A stretch of 64,000 bases of DNA from MGBC163016 sp964631345. GTDB taxonomy: Bacteria; Actinomycetota; Coriobacteriia; Coriobacteriales; Eggerthellaceae. Position 1 is the stretch's first letter, and every line of letters begins with the position of its first letter. The DNA is taken from assembly GCA_964631345.1 (NCBI GenBank), contig CAZVWE010000002.1:62001-126000 (forward strand). Direction: 5' to 3'. This document shows positions 53,629 through 63,751 of this stretch, one piece after another. Below the pieces are notes generated by a model that saw only the letters and a list, made by a program, of their open reading frames with translations, was not told the DNA's origin and ran no database searches. Position numbers and translations under genes: made by a program.

Positions 53629-54781
53629 TCAAGATAATGCGTTTGGTGAAGATAGTGTGGGTAATCAATCGCCTGAATTGCAAGATGAAAGACAAAGACG
53701 AGTTTTAATTCTTGGATCTACTGGGTCAATTGGTAGACAGACAATTGATGTTATCAAGCAGCACCCTGATAGCTTTAAAGCTGTGGGTCTTGCCTGTGCG
53801 AGTAATGTTCAACTGATGAATAAACAAGCCAAAGAGCTGGGTATATCTGATATGGCGCAAGGGTTAGATGCAGCGCTTGTTCTTATCGAAAAGACGCATC
53901 CTGACATTGTTGTGAATTCTCTTGTTGGCGCCTCCGGGCTTCGTGTAAGTTATGAAACCCTTAAATGTGGCATTCCGCTTGCTCTTGCAAATAAGGAGTC
54001 TCTTGTAGTTGGTGGAGACCTTATTATGCCTATGGTTGACAACAAACCAGGTATGCTTATGCCTATAGATTCTGAACATGGGGCAATTTTTCAGTGTCTT
54101 GTTGGGGAGAAAAAAGACGAGGTCAAACGACTTTGGATTACGGCTTCAGGTGGTCCTTTTAGGGGATTGAAAAGGGACGTATTGGTTAGCGTTGATGTTG
54201 ATCGAGCTCTTGCACATCCAACATGGACCATGGGTAAAAAAATAACCATAGACTCATCAACTTTAATGAATAAGGGACTTGAAGTAATAGAGGCGCACCA
54301 TTTGTTTGGAATGAACTATGATGACATAGCGGTTGTTGTTCATCCACAAAGTGCAATTCATTCTATGGTGGAATTTATTGATGGGTCAGTCAAGGCGCAT
54401 TTGGGTACAACAGATATGCGTATCCCTATTCAATATGCGCTAAGTTATCCAAATAGGATGGATGCGCCAGTTGAGCCATTGGATTTCAGGCAACTTGGGA
54501 CTTTAGATTTTGAAGAGCCAGATATGGAAACCTTTAAAGCCTTAAGACTGGCCTATGATGCAGGCAAGGCCGGGGGGACGCTTCCTTGTGTGATGAATGC
54601 TGCAAATGAAGTCGCTGTTGCTGCTTTTCTGGATGGAGCTTGCAGCTACTTGGATATCTCTGATTGTGTTGAGTATGTGCTTGATCAAAGCGAAAGAGAA
54701 GCCGTAGAAAGCATTGAGCAGCTTGAAGAAATCGATCTTTGTGCTCGCAAAAAGGCGAAAAAGTATCTCAGAGTTAATTAA
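53615..54781 (+). CDS. dxr: 1-deoxy-D-xylulose 5-phosphate reductoisomerase
   Basis: The 388-residue enzyme makes methylerythritol phosphate from DXP with NADPH, the first committed step of the MEP isoprenoid pathway that feeds UppS. ILGSTGSIGRQTIDVI is the nucleotide loop, ANKESLVVGG and MPIDSEHGAIFQCL carry catalytic residues, and HLGTTDMRIPIQYALSYP is in the C-terminal part. About 25 extra residues precede the first strand. GGGGGGTG inside cdsA is the likely ribosome site. A terminator follows. Confidence 0.96.
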   Translation: MNSFNQDNAFGEDSVGNQSPELQDERQRRVLILGSTGSIGRQTIDVIKQHPDSFKAVGLACASNVQLMNKQAKELGISDMAQGLDAALVLIEKTHPDIVVNSLVGASGLRVSYETLKCGIPLALANKESLVVGGDLIMPMVDNKPGMLMPIDSEHGAIFQCLVGEKKDEVKRLWITASGGPFRGLKRDVLVSVDVDRALAHPTWTMGKKITIDSSTLMNKGLEVIEAHHLFGMNYDDIAVVVHPQSAIHSMVEFIDGSVKAHLGTTDMRIPIQYALSYPNRMDAPVEPLDFRQLGTLDFEEPDMETFKALRLAYDAGKAGGTLPCVMNAANEVAVAAFLDGACSYLDISDCVEYVLDQSEREAVESIEQLEEIDLCARKKAKKYLRVN

Positions 54782-54818
54782 AAGGTTAGAAAGCTCAATC
54801 AAATAATGGGAAATAGCT

Positions 54819-54851
54819 AAGAAGACATGCAGGGATGCATGTCTTCTTTTT
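54819..54851 (+). terminator. Rho-independent terminator after dxr
   Basis: AAGAAGACATGCA (54819-54831) pairs perfectly with TGCATGTCTTCTT (54836-54848) around GGGA, followed by T to 54851. It stands between the core operon and the convergent surface-protein operon. Confidence 0.93.
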
Positions 54852-54865
54852 AACTAATAGGTGTG

Positions 54866-57757
54866 TCAATTATTATCTGTTTCTGGTTCGACCTGATCGG
54901 GATTGTAATTGTGATTGGTCGTCACATCGTCTGTGCTATTTTTGATGCTTGTTGGTGCATTTGATATGACAGTGTTTTGGGCATCGCTTTCTTCAGGTGT
55001 GTCTGATGCGACGGAAGCGTTTAGGGCATCATTTTCTTCGGGTGTGTCTGATGTGATGGCAGTGTTTAGGACACCGCTTTCTTCGGGTTTGTTTGTTGTG
55101 GAATCACCTGTTTCATCCCAAGGTGAGAGTACATGAGGTGATCCAAAGTTGAATCTATCATGCGCGTCTACATTGCTTATATCCCAGCCTGTACAATCAG
55201 CTATAAGTTCAGGGCACATAAAGAAAGTATCTGTTGCATCTTGAAGGCTTGATGTATTCCAGTTCGAGATACCTATGACTTCAGTTAGGTTGGGAGTGTG
55301 TTCGAACATTTTCCATGTAGTAGTGATACTAGATGTGTCCCAAGCCCTTGTGTCTAGTAGCTCAATGTTGCTGTAGTAAAACATCATTGAAGTGTTTGTG
55401 ACGCTGCCTTGGATAAAGTTGGGTGGCAAAACTAAATCTCCTGTGAATTCTCTAAACATTTCAGACATGTTCTGAGCACTAGATGTATTCCAAGAGCTTA
55501 AGTTTAGAAAATCTATCGCGGTTCCTAAAAATGTGCCAACAAAGCTTGTAACCCCGCTTACATTCAATGAATTAAGACCTCGAATTTCTTTAAGGGCAGT
55601 TGTGCCTGAAAAAGCGCGTTCCATATTTGTGAGAGATTGGGTATTAGAGCCTGTGTTCGAGCTTTCAAAATTTATGGATGTAAGAGATGTGCATACACTG
55701 AATGCCTCTTCCATAGATACGCATTTTGCAAGGTCGAGTCCTTGAATATCGACATTTTCTAATTTGGCGAAATTAGAAAATGCGTTTTTGAGGGATGGAA
55801 TAGAAATTCGCCTTGTCGTAGATTCATCTTCACCGCAGCAAGTGGGGTCACTCATGACAGACGTAAGAGATGTTTTATATGTAGTCCATGGACATAATGT
55901 GTTTGAGAAATCTCTACTTTGAGTTTCAAGGCCTCGGTATGTGGACTCTAATTCCCCATAAGGTGTTGTTGGACTTATTTCTCCTCGTCCAAAAAGAAGT
56001 GTCTTATTTGATCCAGAGCTATATATTGCTGCATAGGCTAAATCCTTTGCGTGGGATATCCATGTATAGACATAAGTGTCTGTGGTTTCATAATGAAGTT
56101 TGGCAATATCTAATGATGAATATGGGTGACCATATCCATTGATATACCAAAAACCATCCCAGTTTTCATGAGAACGTGCATTTGGTGTTGGCAGTGTTGT
56201 CCATGAATCTCCAGATTTTCCTTTGAACTTAAACGTTGTGGGGATTATTGCCGTTTCAAGCGATTGCATACCGTTGAATATTCCAGAGTAAGAGACGTTT
56301 TTTGGAACTACCCAATTTGAAAGATCGATAGTTTTTACATTTGAGCAATTCTTAAACATATTAGCTAGTGTTGTTGTTTTTTCTAAATCCCACATAGAAA
56401 TATCGATTTTTTCAAGCAAAGTGCAACCTTGGAATACATTAGACATATCGTTCACAGATGAGGTTTTCCAGCTATTTAATCCACTTAATGAACTTACGGA
56501 TTTGCAATTGTTGAATAGGTACTTAAATGAATCACTTCTGCTTGTATCTAGTAGATCTAAATCCGAAAACTCAGTACATGTTAGAAAGCCCATAAACCAG
56601 CATTCTGTTGTATTGGGGGTAACAGATGCATTAAAAACAACTTTTTTGATATTGGATGCATATTCCATCCAACCCAAACGAATTCCTGAATAGGAATATC
56701 GCGCTAATGATGCTTCGATTTCTCTAATTTCTAATAGCAGGGGATTTCCTAAATATGAATCAAGGATTTTACTCCCACGACCAAATAGGAGAACACAATC
56801 TTTGGGTGTTCCGTAGACGCCTGCATATGAGTCAGTGTCGTACCAACATGATTTATCAGTTGTCCATATATTTACATCTTGAGAACCGAGCTGGCTGTTC
56901 TGAAACGATTTGGCTTCATCTGTTGTCATTGCTTCATCGTGCCCTGATAGATACCAATATCCACCACCATTTAAGTAAACACCAGATGGTCTTTTCGCAC
57001 TTGGAGTCGGAAAGGATGCGTTGCTGTTGCCTGGATCTAGACGAAGACAGGATGAGATCTTGAGCTCTTTAAGAGATGTACAGGATCTAATTAAATTGTT
57101 GCAGCTACCTCCGTTTTTATCAGTGCATATATTAGATATATCTATTGATTCAATAGAGTGGCAGCCAGAAAACATAGCGTCCATATTTGGAGCTTTTTTG
57201 GACTTCCAATGAGAAAGATCCAATGTTGTTAATGAGGCGCAGTCACAGAATGCTTCATTTAGTGAGGTGCCTTCTTTTAACTCAATGCCATTTAAATCAA
57301 TAGATTCAACTTTGTTAAATGCAAAAAAGAAATCTTGCATAGTTGTTGGAAATATAGAGTTCTCAATGGCGGTCTCTGCGCAATATATTGTGGTTATACT
57401 TTTGTTATATGGATACCATGGCCACAATTTTCTAACCGACCCAGTCGGTAATAAGGATCCATCTTCTATTCCTCTCCAGCTTTCTATAAGAGTTAGTCCA
57501 TCTTGGACTGCGGGTATTTCATTTGCTCTGCCCAAAACCAAGGCAGACCCAACACCGTTTTGACCATACACTGCGACATAGTCGGATTCCAATTTATTGG
57601 ATATTAAAAAGTCATTGACACACATATCTGAATCGACAAACCATGCGATTGCAAAAGATGTTGTAAAACTACTTAAGGCGAAAAAGAAAGACACGAGTGC
57701 CAAAAGCGCCATCTTGTGTATATGTCTATGGTTTTTCATATGTGTCAGCGTTTTCAT
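54866..57757 (-). CDS. BspA-like surface protein (DUF285 repeats), SipW-type signal peptide
   Basis: The 963-residue protein is the last gene of the surface locus. Its N-terminus (hydrophobic 16-36, ending FAIAWFVDSD) looks like a SipW-dependent signal. It contains three similar modules starting near residues 59, 311 and 574, each opening with a YAxVYG-type strand and an LLFGRG motif and followed by BspA-type leucine-rich DUF285 units (MSEMFREF, NMSNVFQG and similar). BspA relatives bind fibronectin or other host proteins. The last 80 residues hold three 15-residue PEES/N-type repeats. There is no LPxTG motif or C-terminal helix, so anchoring is unknown; a link to the TasA-like fibre is inference. 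Its ATG is one base after the TasA-like stop. Confidence 0.87.
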   Translation of the reverse strand: MKTLTHMKNHRHIHKMALLALVSFFFALSSFTTSFAIAWFVDSDMCVNDFLISNKLESDYVAVYGQNGVGSALVLGRANEIPAVQDGLTLIESWRGIEDGSLLPTGSVRKLWPWYPYNKSITTIYCAETAIENSIFPTTMQDFFFAFNKVESIDLNGIELKEGTSLNEAFCDCASLTTLDLSHWKSKKAPNMDAMFSGCHSIESIDISNICTDKNGGSCNNLIRSCTSLKELKISSCLRLDPGNSNASFPTPSAKRPSGVYLNGGGYWYLSGHDEAMTTDEAKSFQNSQLGSQDVNIWTTDKSCWYDTDSYAGVYGTPKDCVLLFGRGSKILDSYLGNPLLLEIREIEASLARYSYSGIRLGWMEYASNIKKVVFNASVTPNTTECWFMGFLTCTEFSDLDLLDTSRSDSFKYLFNNCKSVSSLSGLNSWKTSSVNDMSNVFQGCTLLEKIDISMWDLEKTTTLANMFKNCSNVKTIDLSNWVVPKNVSYSGIFNGMQSLETAIIPTTFKFKGKSGDSWTTLPTPNARSHENWDGFWYINGYGHPYSSLDIAKLHYETTDTYVYTWISHAKDLAYAAIYSSGSNKTLLFGRGEISPTTPYGELESTYRGLETQSRDFSNTLCPWTTYKTSLTSVMSDPTCCGEDESTTRRISIPSLKNAFSNFAKLENVDIQGLDLAKCVSMEEAFSVCTSLTSINFESSNTGSNTQSLTNMERAFSGTTALKEIRGLNSLNVSGVTSFVGTFLGTAIDFLNLSSWNTSSAQNMSEMFREFTGDLVLPPNFIQGSVTNTSMMFYYSNIELLDTRAWDTSSITTTWKMFEHTPNLTEVIGISNWNTSSLQDATDTFFMCPELIADCTGWDISNVDAHDRFNFGSPHVLSPWDETGDSTTNKPEESGVLNTAITSDTPEENDALNASVASDTPEESDAQNTVISNAPTSIKNSTDDVTTNHNYNPDQVEPETDNN
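54962..55090. repeat. Three 45-bp tandem repeats in the BspA-like gene
   Basis: The block beginning CTTCRGGTGTGTCTGATG recurs at 54991, 55036 and (diverged) 55081, an exact 45-base period. It encodes the 15-residue acidic Ser/Thr repeats of the tail. Confidence 0.8.
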
Positions 57758-57758
57758 T

Positions 57759-58403
57759 TTATGCAGTTGTATTCATTGTTGATTGCGCTATATAGGCCTC
57801 ATATGCAGATAAAGGATCGTCGAATCCATCTGCTTGAATAGCAAATGCGCTAACTTTGATATGTGCCTCATTGATGCCTGCGCCTTTGGTAAGGTTTGCA
57901 AGAGTTACTTCATCAAAGATTGATTCAGTTGCTTCTCCTGGTGCGATGGCGTCGTTGTATACATAGGTGTAGGCCTTATTTCCGTTAGATAAGGTTTCCT
58001 CATTTGACTGAGTCCAACTTTCATTTATAGAATAAGAAAAAAGGTCATGATCTTTGACGCTTTCTGTGTTTCCTATGGCGTTTACTAGTGATCCATCAAA
58101 AAGAGGCACTTCTACCTTTGCGGCAATATAAGCATCAATTTGTCCGGTATTGGAAATTTGTGGATCCTTTGCGACAGACTGTGCTGGTACGATGGTAGCT
58201 GCTTGTGATGTGTCAAACGCGGGCTCAGTGAGCTCTATTGCAAAGTCAGTATTTAAGTTAAATCGATTGATAACCTCCTCATAATCTGTAAGGTATGCCA
58301 ACGCTGTACCTGCGGTCGCAGCACATGTTAAAGCTGTTAGCGCAATAGCCGTTTTTACTTTGTTGTTCATACCCGTTTCTTCTAGCAGTTTGCTGTTTTC
58401 CAT
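57759..58403 (-). CDS. TasA/camelysin-like SipW-dependent protein
   Basis: The ATG at 58403 has AAAGGA five bases ahead and gives 214 residues; an ATG at 58370 would give a cleaner signal peptide, and the frame reaches 58472. After KVKTAIALTALTCAATAGTA comes ALAYLTDYEEVINRF, the pattern of TasA and CalY signal peptides cut by SipW. The mature part (about 175 residues) is a beta-rich domain with ISNTGQIDAYIAAKVEVP and DAIAPGEATESIF, like TasA/camelysin. In Bacillus such proteins form amyloid-like biofilm fibres or act as surface metallopeptidases. Here it sits directly behind the SipW-type peptidase. Confidence 0.85.
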   Translation of the reverse strand: MENSKLLEETGMNNKVKTAIALTALTCAATAGTALAYLTDYEEVINRFNLNTDFAIELTEPAFDTSQAATIVPAQSVAKDPQISNTGQIDAYIAAKVEVPLFDGSLVNAIGNTESVKDHDLFSYSINESWTQSNEETLSNGNKAYTYVYNDAIAPGEATESIFDEVTLANLTKGAGINEAHIKVSAFAIQADGFDDPLSAYEAYIAQSTMNTTA

Positions 58404-58957
58404 TCGAGTCCTTTCTGGTTCTCTTTTTCTGCCTTGCTTGAAACAAAAGCAGCAGACGTGATGCATGCGCAAAAAGTTGACACAATGATTGATATAACGA
58501 GAGCTTTAGCATTTGCTAGTTGGTCAACAATGAATCCAAGGCATGGAATGCATCCCACCTCCTTTCCTTTGTATGAGTTGGATTCAATAGGGATCAAATC
58601 TGTGTATTCGTTTGCATCTCCTTTCGTTATCAAGCCCTCTTTTTCCCAATCGAATCCTGTTACTCTGTGCATACATACGTTGTCGCTTGTCTCGTTAATT
58701 TTGTAAGCGATAACATCTCCTTCGATGATTTCTTCAAAGGATGCTTTTGTGTCTATATATGCGAGACTGCCAATAGGTATTTGAGGATCCATAGACCCTG
58801 TCATAACCGCATATGATTGATATCCAAATGGGATTGGCAAAACAGTTGTGGCTACAACGGTTGCGAGTACAAACATCTCAGCTATAAGTAATGTATAAAA
58901 CAGTTTTTCTATCCAAATAGCGACAGAATGTCTTGTAAAGAGAGTTCTGAATTTCAC
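58382..58957 (-). CDS. sipW: SipW-type signal peptidase I
   Basis: The 191-residue enzyme (GTG at 58957, with AGGTGAT ahead; a GTG three codons earlier is also possible) has a helix at both ends. The catalytic serine is in MTGSMDP, and the second residue is a histidine in CMHRVTG where ordinary bacterial enzymes use lysine, which defines the SipW/ER-type branch. GDANEYTD and IDTKASFEEIIEGDVIAY complete the family. It should process the TasA-like and perhaps the BspA-like protein downstream. It overlaps the TasA-like start by 22 bases. Confidence 0.93.
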   Translation of the reverse strand: MKFRTLFTRHSVAIWIEKLFYTLLIAEMFVLATVVATTVLPIPFGYQSYAVMTGSMDPQIPIGSLAYIDTKASFEEIIEGDVIAYKINETSDNVCMHRVTGFDWEKEGLITKGDANEYTDLIPIESNSYKGKEVGCIPCLGFIVDQLANAKALVISIIVSTFCACITSAAFVSSKAEKENQKGLEWKTANC

Positions 58958-59095
58958 TTCAATCACCTGTATTAATAAAACCTGCTAGTTGTTTGTCTGT
59001 TTGAGTAATGGTTAGTAATTTTTCAATAGCCGATTTCTCAATGGCCGAAATAAGGACACTGATTTACTGGCTTATTTATTTGTTGGCTAGTGCAC

Positions 59096-62000
59096 TTATT
59101 GGACGGAAGAGTTATCTTTTCTGGATAAGCCGGATAAGCGCTTTAAACTCAACAGCAGTTTTTGGCGTTTGGTAAATGAGTACATAGCAATCGCAGAGCT
59201 TAATCCAGCAATTGAGATAAGCAAAAACATAAGATCAAGTTTCCCATCTCCTGTTTGCGCAAGAGTGGTTGGGAGTTTTACATCTGGAAAAATAGGTGGA
59301 GTCTCTATATATACGGTTTGAGATTCATCTAAAGGCGCTTTATGCGATGCTATTACCTCGCCATCTTTTATAAGTTCTTCATATACAACGAGCCTCTTGC
59401 CAGGGATTGCTGTTGTATCAATTGGAAATTCCACATTCACATATCCCGAAGATGTTTCTGGTTGGAAGGTGACTGTAGATGTAAGGATTTGGCTATTATC
59501 TGTACGCAAAACATCGATGGATATGTCTGAGCCATCCTCTTTAACCACCTGCATGACAGTACCTTTTATGGTATAACCATATGCTGTATCAAGATTTGAG
59601 TATTGCACCTTGTCAACTATGCAGTTTGTCTGCGAAAGACTTAATTCATGATCAGAATCATCTAAATCAGTTGCTGTTGTCTTTAGTACAGGGCCTTGAG
59701 CGCGAAGCGATTGAGCTGCATTGTTTGGGTCTGTATGTGAAACCAATTCAATCCCGTTGTCTTCTAGCGTTTCGTATATTACCAGTTCATCGCCTGGAGA
59801 AAATGTACTCGGTGCGATTTCGTATTCGATTTCAAATGTGCCCGATGCATCTTCTGGGATAACGGTTTTCTGTGTAGTAATTGCTCTGCCATCAGGGTTT
59901 TTTGCAATCTCTGCTTCGGTGTCTCCATCCAAGTTTGTAAACTTGCGCATGACCATGCCATATACGGTGTATTCTTTGCCAGGTACTAGATTTGTATAAT
60001 TAACTTCATCGACAACTTTTGCTGTGGCTGTGGAGTCAAACTCTTTTGTGCCGGTAGACTTGATGGTTGCATGTGTTCCTATTGCAGGCTTTGCAATGAG
60101 AAGTGACTGTTCGAAGTCTAGTAAGTCTTTGTGGTCTGCGACAACCTTTTCGCTAGATAGATCAACCAATGACTCGTAGCAAACGATTCTTTTACCTGCA
60201 TGCTTGCTTGAATCAAATTCAAATACGACGTCTACATATCCTTTTGAATCTTCAGGGGTGAATTCAATGGAAGCTGATATGTTTTCATTGTCACTACCTG
60301 TTAAGGGGTTGCCATCTTCATCAACTATGATTCCGTCCATTCTGTAAGAGTGTCCTGGTTCTAAATATTCGAATGAAACCCTGTCTACTACTGAAGATGC
60401 AAAATCAGCGGTAAGCATTGAAGTGCCGCTTGTTGCGTTGCGTGCTTTTGTTTCTATATGTGGTTTTTGAGGTGCTCTATTTTCGATGGTACCTAGATCT
60501 ATGCTGAGTGCATGAGTTGAAACAGAGACTTTTGGAAGAGTCACCAATACTAAGCCATCATTTACACTGCAGGGGAGTTCCTCGATGGTATATGTGTCAT
60601 ATATGAGTGCTCCTAATGAATCATCTGGTTGCGTTATGTCTCCGTTTTGAGTTTTTCCAAACCAAATTCCAGCATCTTTTATAGATTTACTTGAATCAAA
60701 GTGTCCGTCTTCATCAAGAGCATTATCGTTTGCGTTTGTGTGGCTTGTGTGCTTTATCCAGCTAGAAGAAGTTTTTAAGCAGCCATTGGAGTCGGTAAGT
60801 AAAACATGGCTTTCCCCTGTTGTGTTAGATGTGATGCGAAATGGTACTCCTGCCATTCTTGATTGATCGGAAGCTCTACATTTGATGAGCTCTAAATCGC
60901 CTCTGACTACCTGATTTGCAGGAGATGAATTTGGAGCAATTTCTACCATTTTGTTGTTTTCTGTAATATTGAATACACGCTCTTCTTGATCGGTTAGTAG
61001 ATAGCCTTTGCTTGCAAAGACTTCTTTTATTCCATAAGTTCCATATGGCAGTGCGTCAGATGATGTGTGTGCATCAGTTTGCACATAGACAATCTTTGTG
61101 ACTTCTTCGCCTGGGTTGTAAAATACTCCATTTACACTCACAGAATTCTTACTTCTATTGATTATCGAAAACGTCGTACCTTCAAATGTCGCTGCGCCAA
61201 GAGGTGATTCGAGTTTGCTTTCTAAATCAAGCTTATGAATTTTTACCCCGCCACGGATAACGTCTTCGCTAATAATGGGATACACATAATCTGTAATGGT
61301 CTCCAAGCTGCCACGTGAAGTTATATTTCGAATTTCCCCCGAACGTTCAGACAGTAGATAGCCTTGTGGTGCTTTGGATTCAAAAATGTGCACACATCCA
61401 ATGGGAAGACATGGGTTGTGTTTGCTATCAAAGAAAAGTTTGTCTCCAGAAATTTGATGTTCTTCGTCTAGCTTTGATGTACCCGATGCGTCAGTTTTGA
61501 AAACCCATCTTCTAAGAGGCTTTCCAGAAGCGACAGCTTTTTCGGGTGTATCAAAATGCGCAGGGTAGAATTCAACCGTAAATTCTGCTCCGTCAAAAGT
61601 GCCGTCTCCTTGTGTGTTGCCGCATTCGGTATCGGAGTCTTGTTTTGCAAGCAGCAAATCAAGCGTTGCACTTTGGGGTATATCCTTAACTGAGAGATCA
61701 GTATCACAGCCAGTGCTTACATTTGCGTGATATATGCTTGCATCATAAGCGTATCCTTTACCAAGACACGACCCAAGGTTTTCCTTAACGTAATATGTTC
61801 CATCTTTTAGTCCTTTAGATGTTCCATGGCCGTTTTCGTCTAAGATGATATTGGTTACGAGCTTTGTGCAGGCATCATCTGAGAAGACGTCGTATTTAAT
61901 TCCCTTAAGCGTGTAGCATTTATTTGAATCGGTTATATCTGGGATACCTGAAGACTTATCCAGTTGAATTCTTCCGAATGCCTCTATATCGAATTTATAT

Positions 62001-63733
62001 ATCCCAACACCCGGTTGGTTTGCAACGGCAGGACCTACAAAACCGAGCACAATATAAGGTCTATCGATTTGCGTTTGGAGATCGAGTACACGCATAACCA
62101 TCGTGCCCTGGTCGCTTCCGGAAGGTTGTACGGATACAGGATTTTTTGTATGACAGCATTGAAGACCGAAATGGGAATAATTTTTTCCATAATCATATAC
62201 GCAGTTTATTGGCCAGTTTTCTGAGTACCAATTTTGGTCATCTGTTGTCATGTTTTCTAAAAGAAATATGTAATTAAAATAATTTCTCGAAGCTTGGTTT
62301 CCATCAGGTGTGACATGGAAATTAGATACAGCGCCTTCTTCGACTCCATTCCAATTTGCGCCATTTTGCCAAGCTATGTATTCATAAAGACTATCTGGAT
62401 CGTTAACCCATGAATAACAGTATTGCCCTGTTTCGACACATGCTTCCCATGCATGATCATCTGGGTCTGGATTTGGCCACCAATATGCAAGGTCACAATC
62501 AAACTCGTATGAATTGCCGATTTTTAACGTATCAAAGTTCAGCCCTTCGAATTTAACTTCAGGCACAAATGAAAGTGATTCTGCAGAAGTTGAAGCGATG
62601 GCTTTTTCTGTCAACATATCTAGAACCGATGGTGCTTTGATCTCAATATCTAGGGATGCTATTTCGCTTGGAGATATGAATAGCTCTAACTTTCCGCTTT
62701 TTGGATCATATGAAGCGTTCGTTCCATCGATGAGATCTATTGAACTATCGCTTCCATTGAGCTTTACATCGATATTTGAAAGAGTAACTTTTTCTGCAAA
62801 TTCGGATATCACTATTGGAATGCTTACAGATATATCGTATCTATTAGCTTTGATCGAATAGGAATTCAAGGCTTTCACTCGCAGATCATTGCAGTTGATA
62901 TTCACATCAAATGTACAATCCGTATGTGTATCCAGGTTTCCCGGTAGCAAGATTTGTGCTTGCAGGGCAAAGGGAATCTCTTCTCCGTCTTTGTAATAAA
63001 GGGATTTAGGTACGTAAGCAATTCCGCTTTCAAGGTCTATCCAAGGTCCTTCCACTTGAACACCGTTGTTATTCATCTCTGTAAATACATAATCACAAGC
63101 ATTGCTTTCACCTCTGATATCCGAGGGATTGGCAAGTGCTATAAACCAATCAGAGCCATCTCCTGGATCAAGTAGGTCTGCGGACAGTTCGTATTGTGCG
63201 ATCAGGGAATTTAGCCATATATCACTGCTAAAGAAGGAATCAAAAGATGGATATTTATAGAGCGCTTTATCATCTGCAATAGTGTGCTTTAGATAAAGAG
63301 TGTGTCCACTGTCCTTCAGAGATGTGAAATCCATTCCGAAAAGCGAAAGCGTTGATTCAATAATATTGCTTGGATGCACTTTGATTTCCGGAACGTCTTC
63401 TGTGGTGAACTCGGCTAGATATTCATTGCGATTTATTTGTTGAGGCTCTCTTAGCTCCAGATTCTCGGAGAGACTATTCTCTACAACAGCATCCTCATGT
63501 GTAGCATCTTCAGTTAGAACATTTTCAGATATATCATTTTCAGACACAGCATCCCCAAGACCAGGGTTTTCTTGTGCGCTGCTATCTGTTCCGTATGCGT
63601 TAGCTGTGGCATTTGCGACGCCTTTAACTCCTGTGGCATATGCAAGCGTTGGCGTCATCGCCAAAGATAGGGCAAGAAAAACACAAAGGAAAAACTTTAC
63701 ATAGGCAAAGTTGCCTCTTCTATTTTTGGGCAT
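59096..63733 (-). CDS. VaFE/SpaA-repeat surface adhesin with LAQTG sorting signal
   Basis: This 1545-residue protein starts at the ATG at 63733, seven bases after GGAGGA; a TTG five codons earlier lies in that site. After a classic signal peptide come a Cys/Trp-containing N-terminal region (about 100-590, function unknown), four SpaA-like Cna-B units (from about 590, 690, 830 and 950) that could form isopeptide bonds, and three VaFE units (about 1090-1210, 1215-1340, 1350-1475), a domain linked to ester-bond cross-links. It ends with LAQTG, a hydrophobic helix and a basic tail, a sortase signal of the class E (LAxTG) style. No sortase lies in the window. It opens the surface locus. Confidence 0.88.
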   Translation of the reverse strand: MPKNRRGNFAYVKFFLCVFLALSLAMTPTLAYATGVKGVANATANAYGTDSSAQENPGLGDAVSENDISENVLTEDATHEDAVVENSLSENLELREPQQINRNEYLAEFTTEDVPEIKVHPSNIIESTLSLFGMDFTSLKDSGHTLYLKHTIADDKALYKYPSFDSFFSSDIWLNSLIAQYELSADLLDPGDGSDWFIALANPSDIRGESNACDYVFTEMNNNGVQVEGPWIDLESGIAYVPKSLYYKDGEEIPFALQAQILLPGNLDTHTDCTFDVNINCNDLRVKALNSYSIKANRYDISVSIPIVISEFAEKVTLSNIDVKLNGSDSSIDLIDGTNASYDPKSGKLELFISPSEIASLDIEIKAPSVLDMLTEKAIASTSAESLSFVPEVKFEGLNFDTLKIGNSYEFDCDLAYWWPNPDPDDHAWEACVETGQYCYSWVNDPDSLYEYIAWQNGANWNGVEEGAVSNFHVTPDGNQASRNYFNYIFLLENMTTDDQNWYSENWPINCVYDYGKNYSHFGLQCCHTKNPVSVQPSGSDQGTMVMRVLDLQTQIDRPYIVLGFVGPAVANQPGVGIYKFDIEAFGRIQLDKSSGIPDITDSNKCYTLKGIKYDVFSDDACTKLVTNIILDENGHGTSKGLKDGTYYVKENLGSCLGKGYAYDASIYHANVSTGCDTDLSVKDIPQSATLDLLLAKQDSDTECGNTQGDGTFDGAEFTVEFYPAHFDTPEKAVASGKPLRRWVFKTDASGTSKLDEEHQISGDKLFFDSKHNPCLPIGCVHIFESKAPQGYLLSERSGEIRNITSRGSLETITDYVYPIISEDVIRGGVKIHKLDLESKLESPLGAATFEGTTFSIINRSKNSVSVNGVFYNPGEEVTKIVYVQTDAHTSSDALPYGTYGIKEVFASKGYLLTDQEERVFNITENNKMVEIAPNSSPANQVVRGDLELIKCRASDQSRMAGVPFRITSNTTGESHVLLTDSNGCLKTSSSWIKHTSHTNANDNALDEDGHFDSSKSIKDAGIWFGKTQNGDITQPDDSLGALIYDTYTIEELPCSVNDGLVLVTLPKVSVSTHALSIDLGTIENRAPQKPHIETKARNATSGTSMLTADFASSVVDRVSFEYLEPGHSYRMDGIIVDEDGNPLTGSDNENISASIEFTPEDSKGYVDVVFEFDSSKHAGKRIVCYESLVDLSSEKVVADHKDLLDFEQSLLIAKPAIGTHATIKSTGTKEFDSTATAKVVDEVNYTNLVPGKEYTVYGMVMRKFTNLDGDTEAEIAKNPDGRAITTQKTVIPEDASGTFEIEYEIAPSTFSPGDELVIYETLEDNGIELVSHTDPNNAAQSLRAQGPVLKTTATDLDDSDHELSLSQTNCIVDKVQYSNLDTAYGYTIKGTVMQVVKEDGSDISIDVLRTDNSQILTSTVTFQPETSSGYVNVEFPIDTTAIPGKRLVVYEELIKDGEVIASHKAPLDESQTVYIETPPIFPDVKLPTTLAQTGDGKLDLMFLLISIAGLSSAIAMYSFTKRQKLLLSLKRLSGLSRKDNSSVQ

Positions 63734-63751
63734 TGGCACATCCTCCAAACG

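Noticed and set aside
54886..54900. GGTTCGACC resembling a tRNA T-arm
   Set aside because: It lies in the coding tail of the BspA-like gene and no acceptor or anticodon arm can be drawn.
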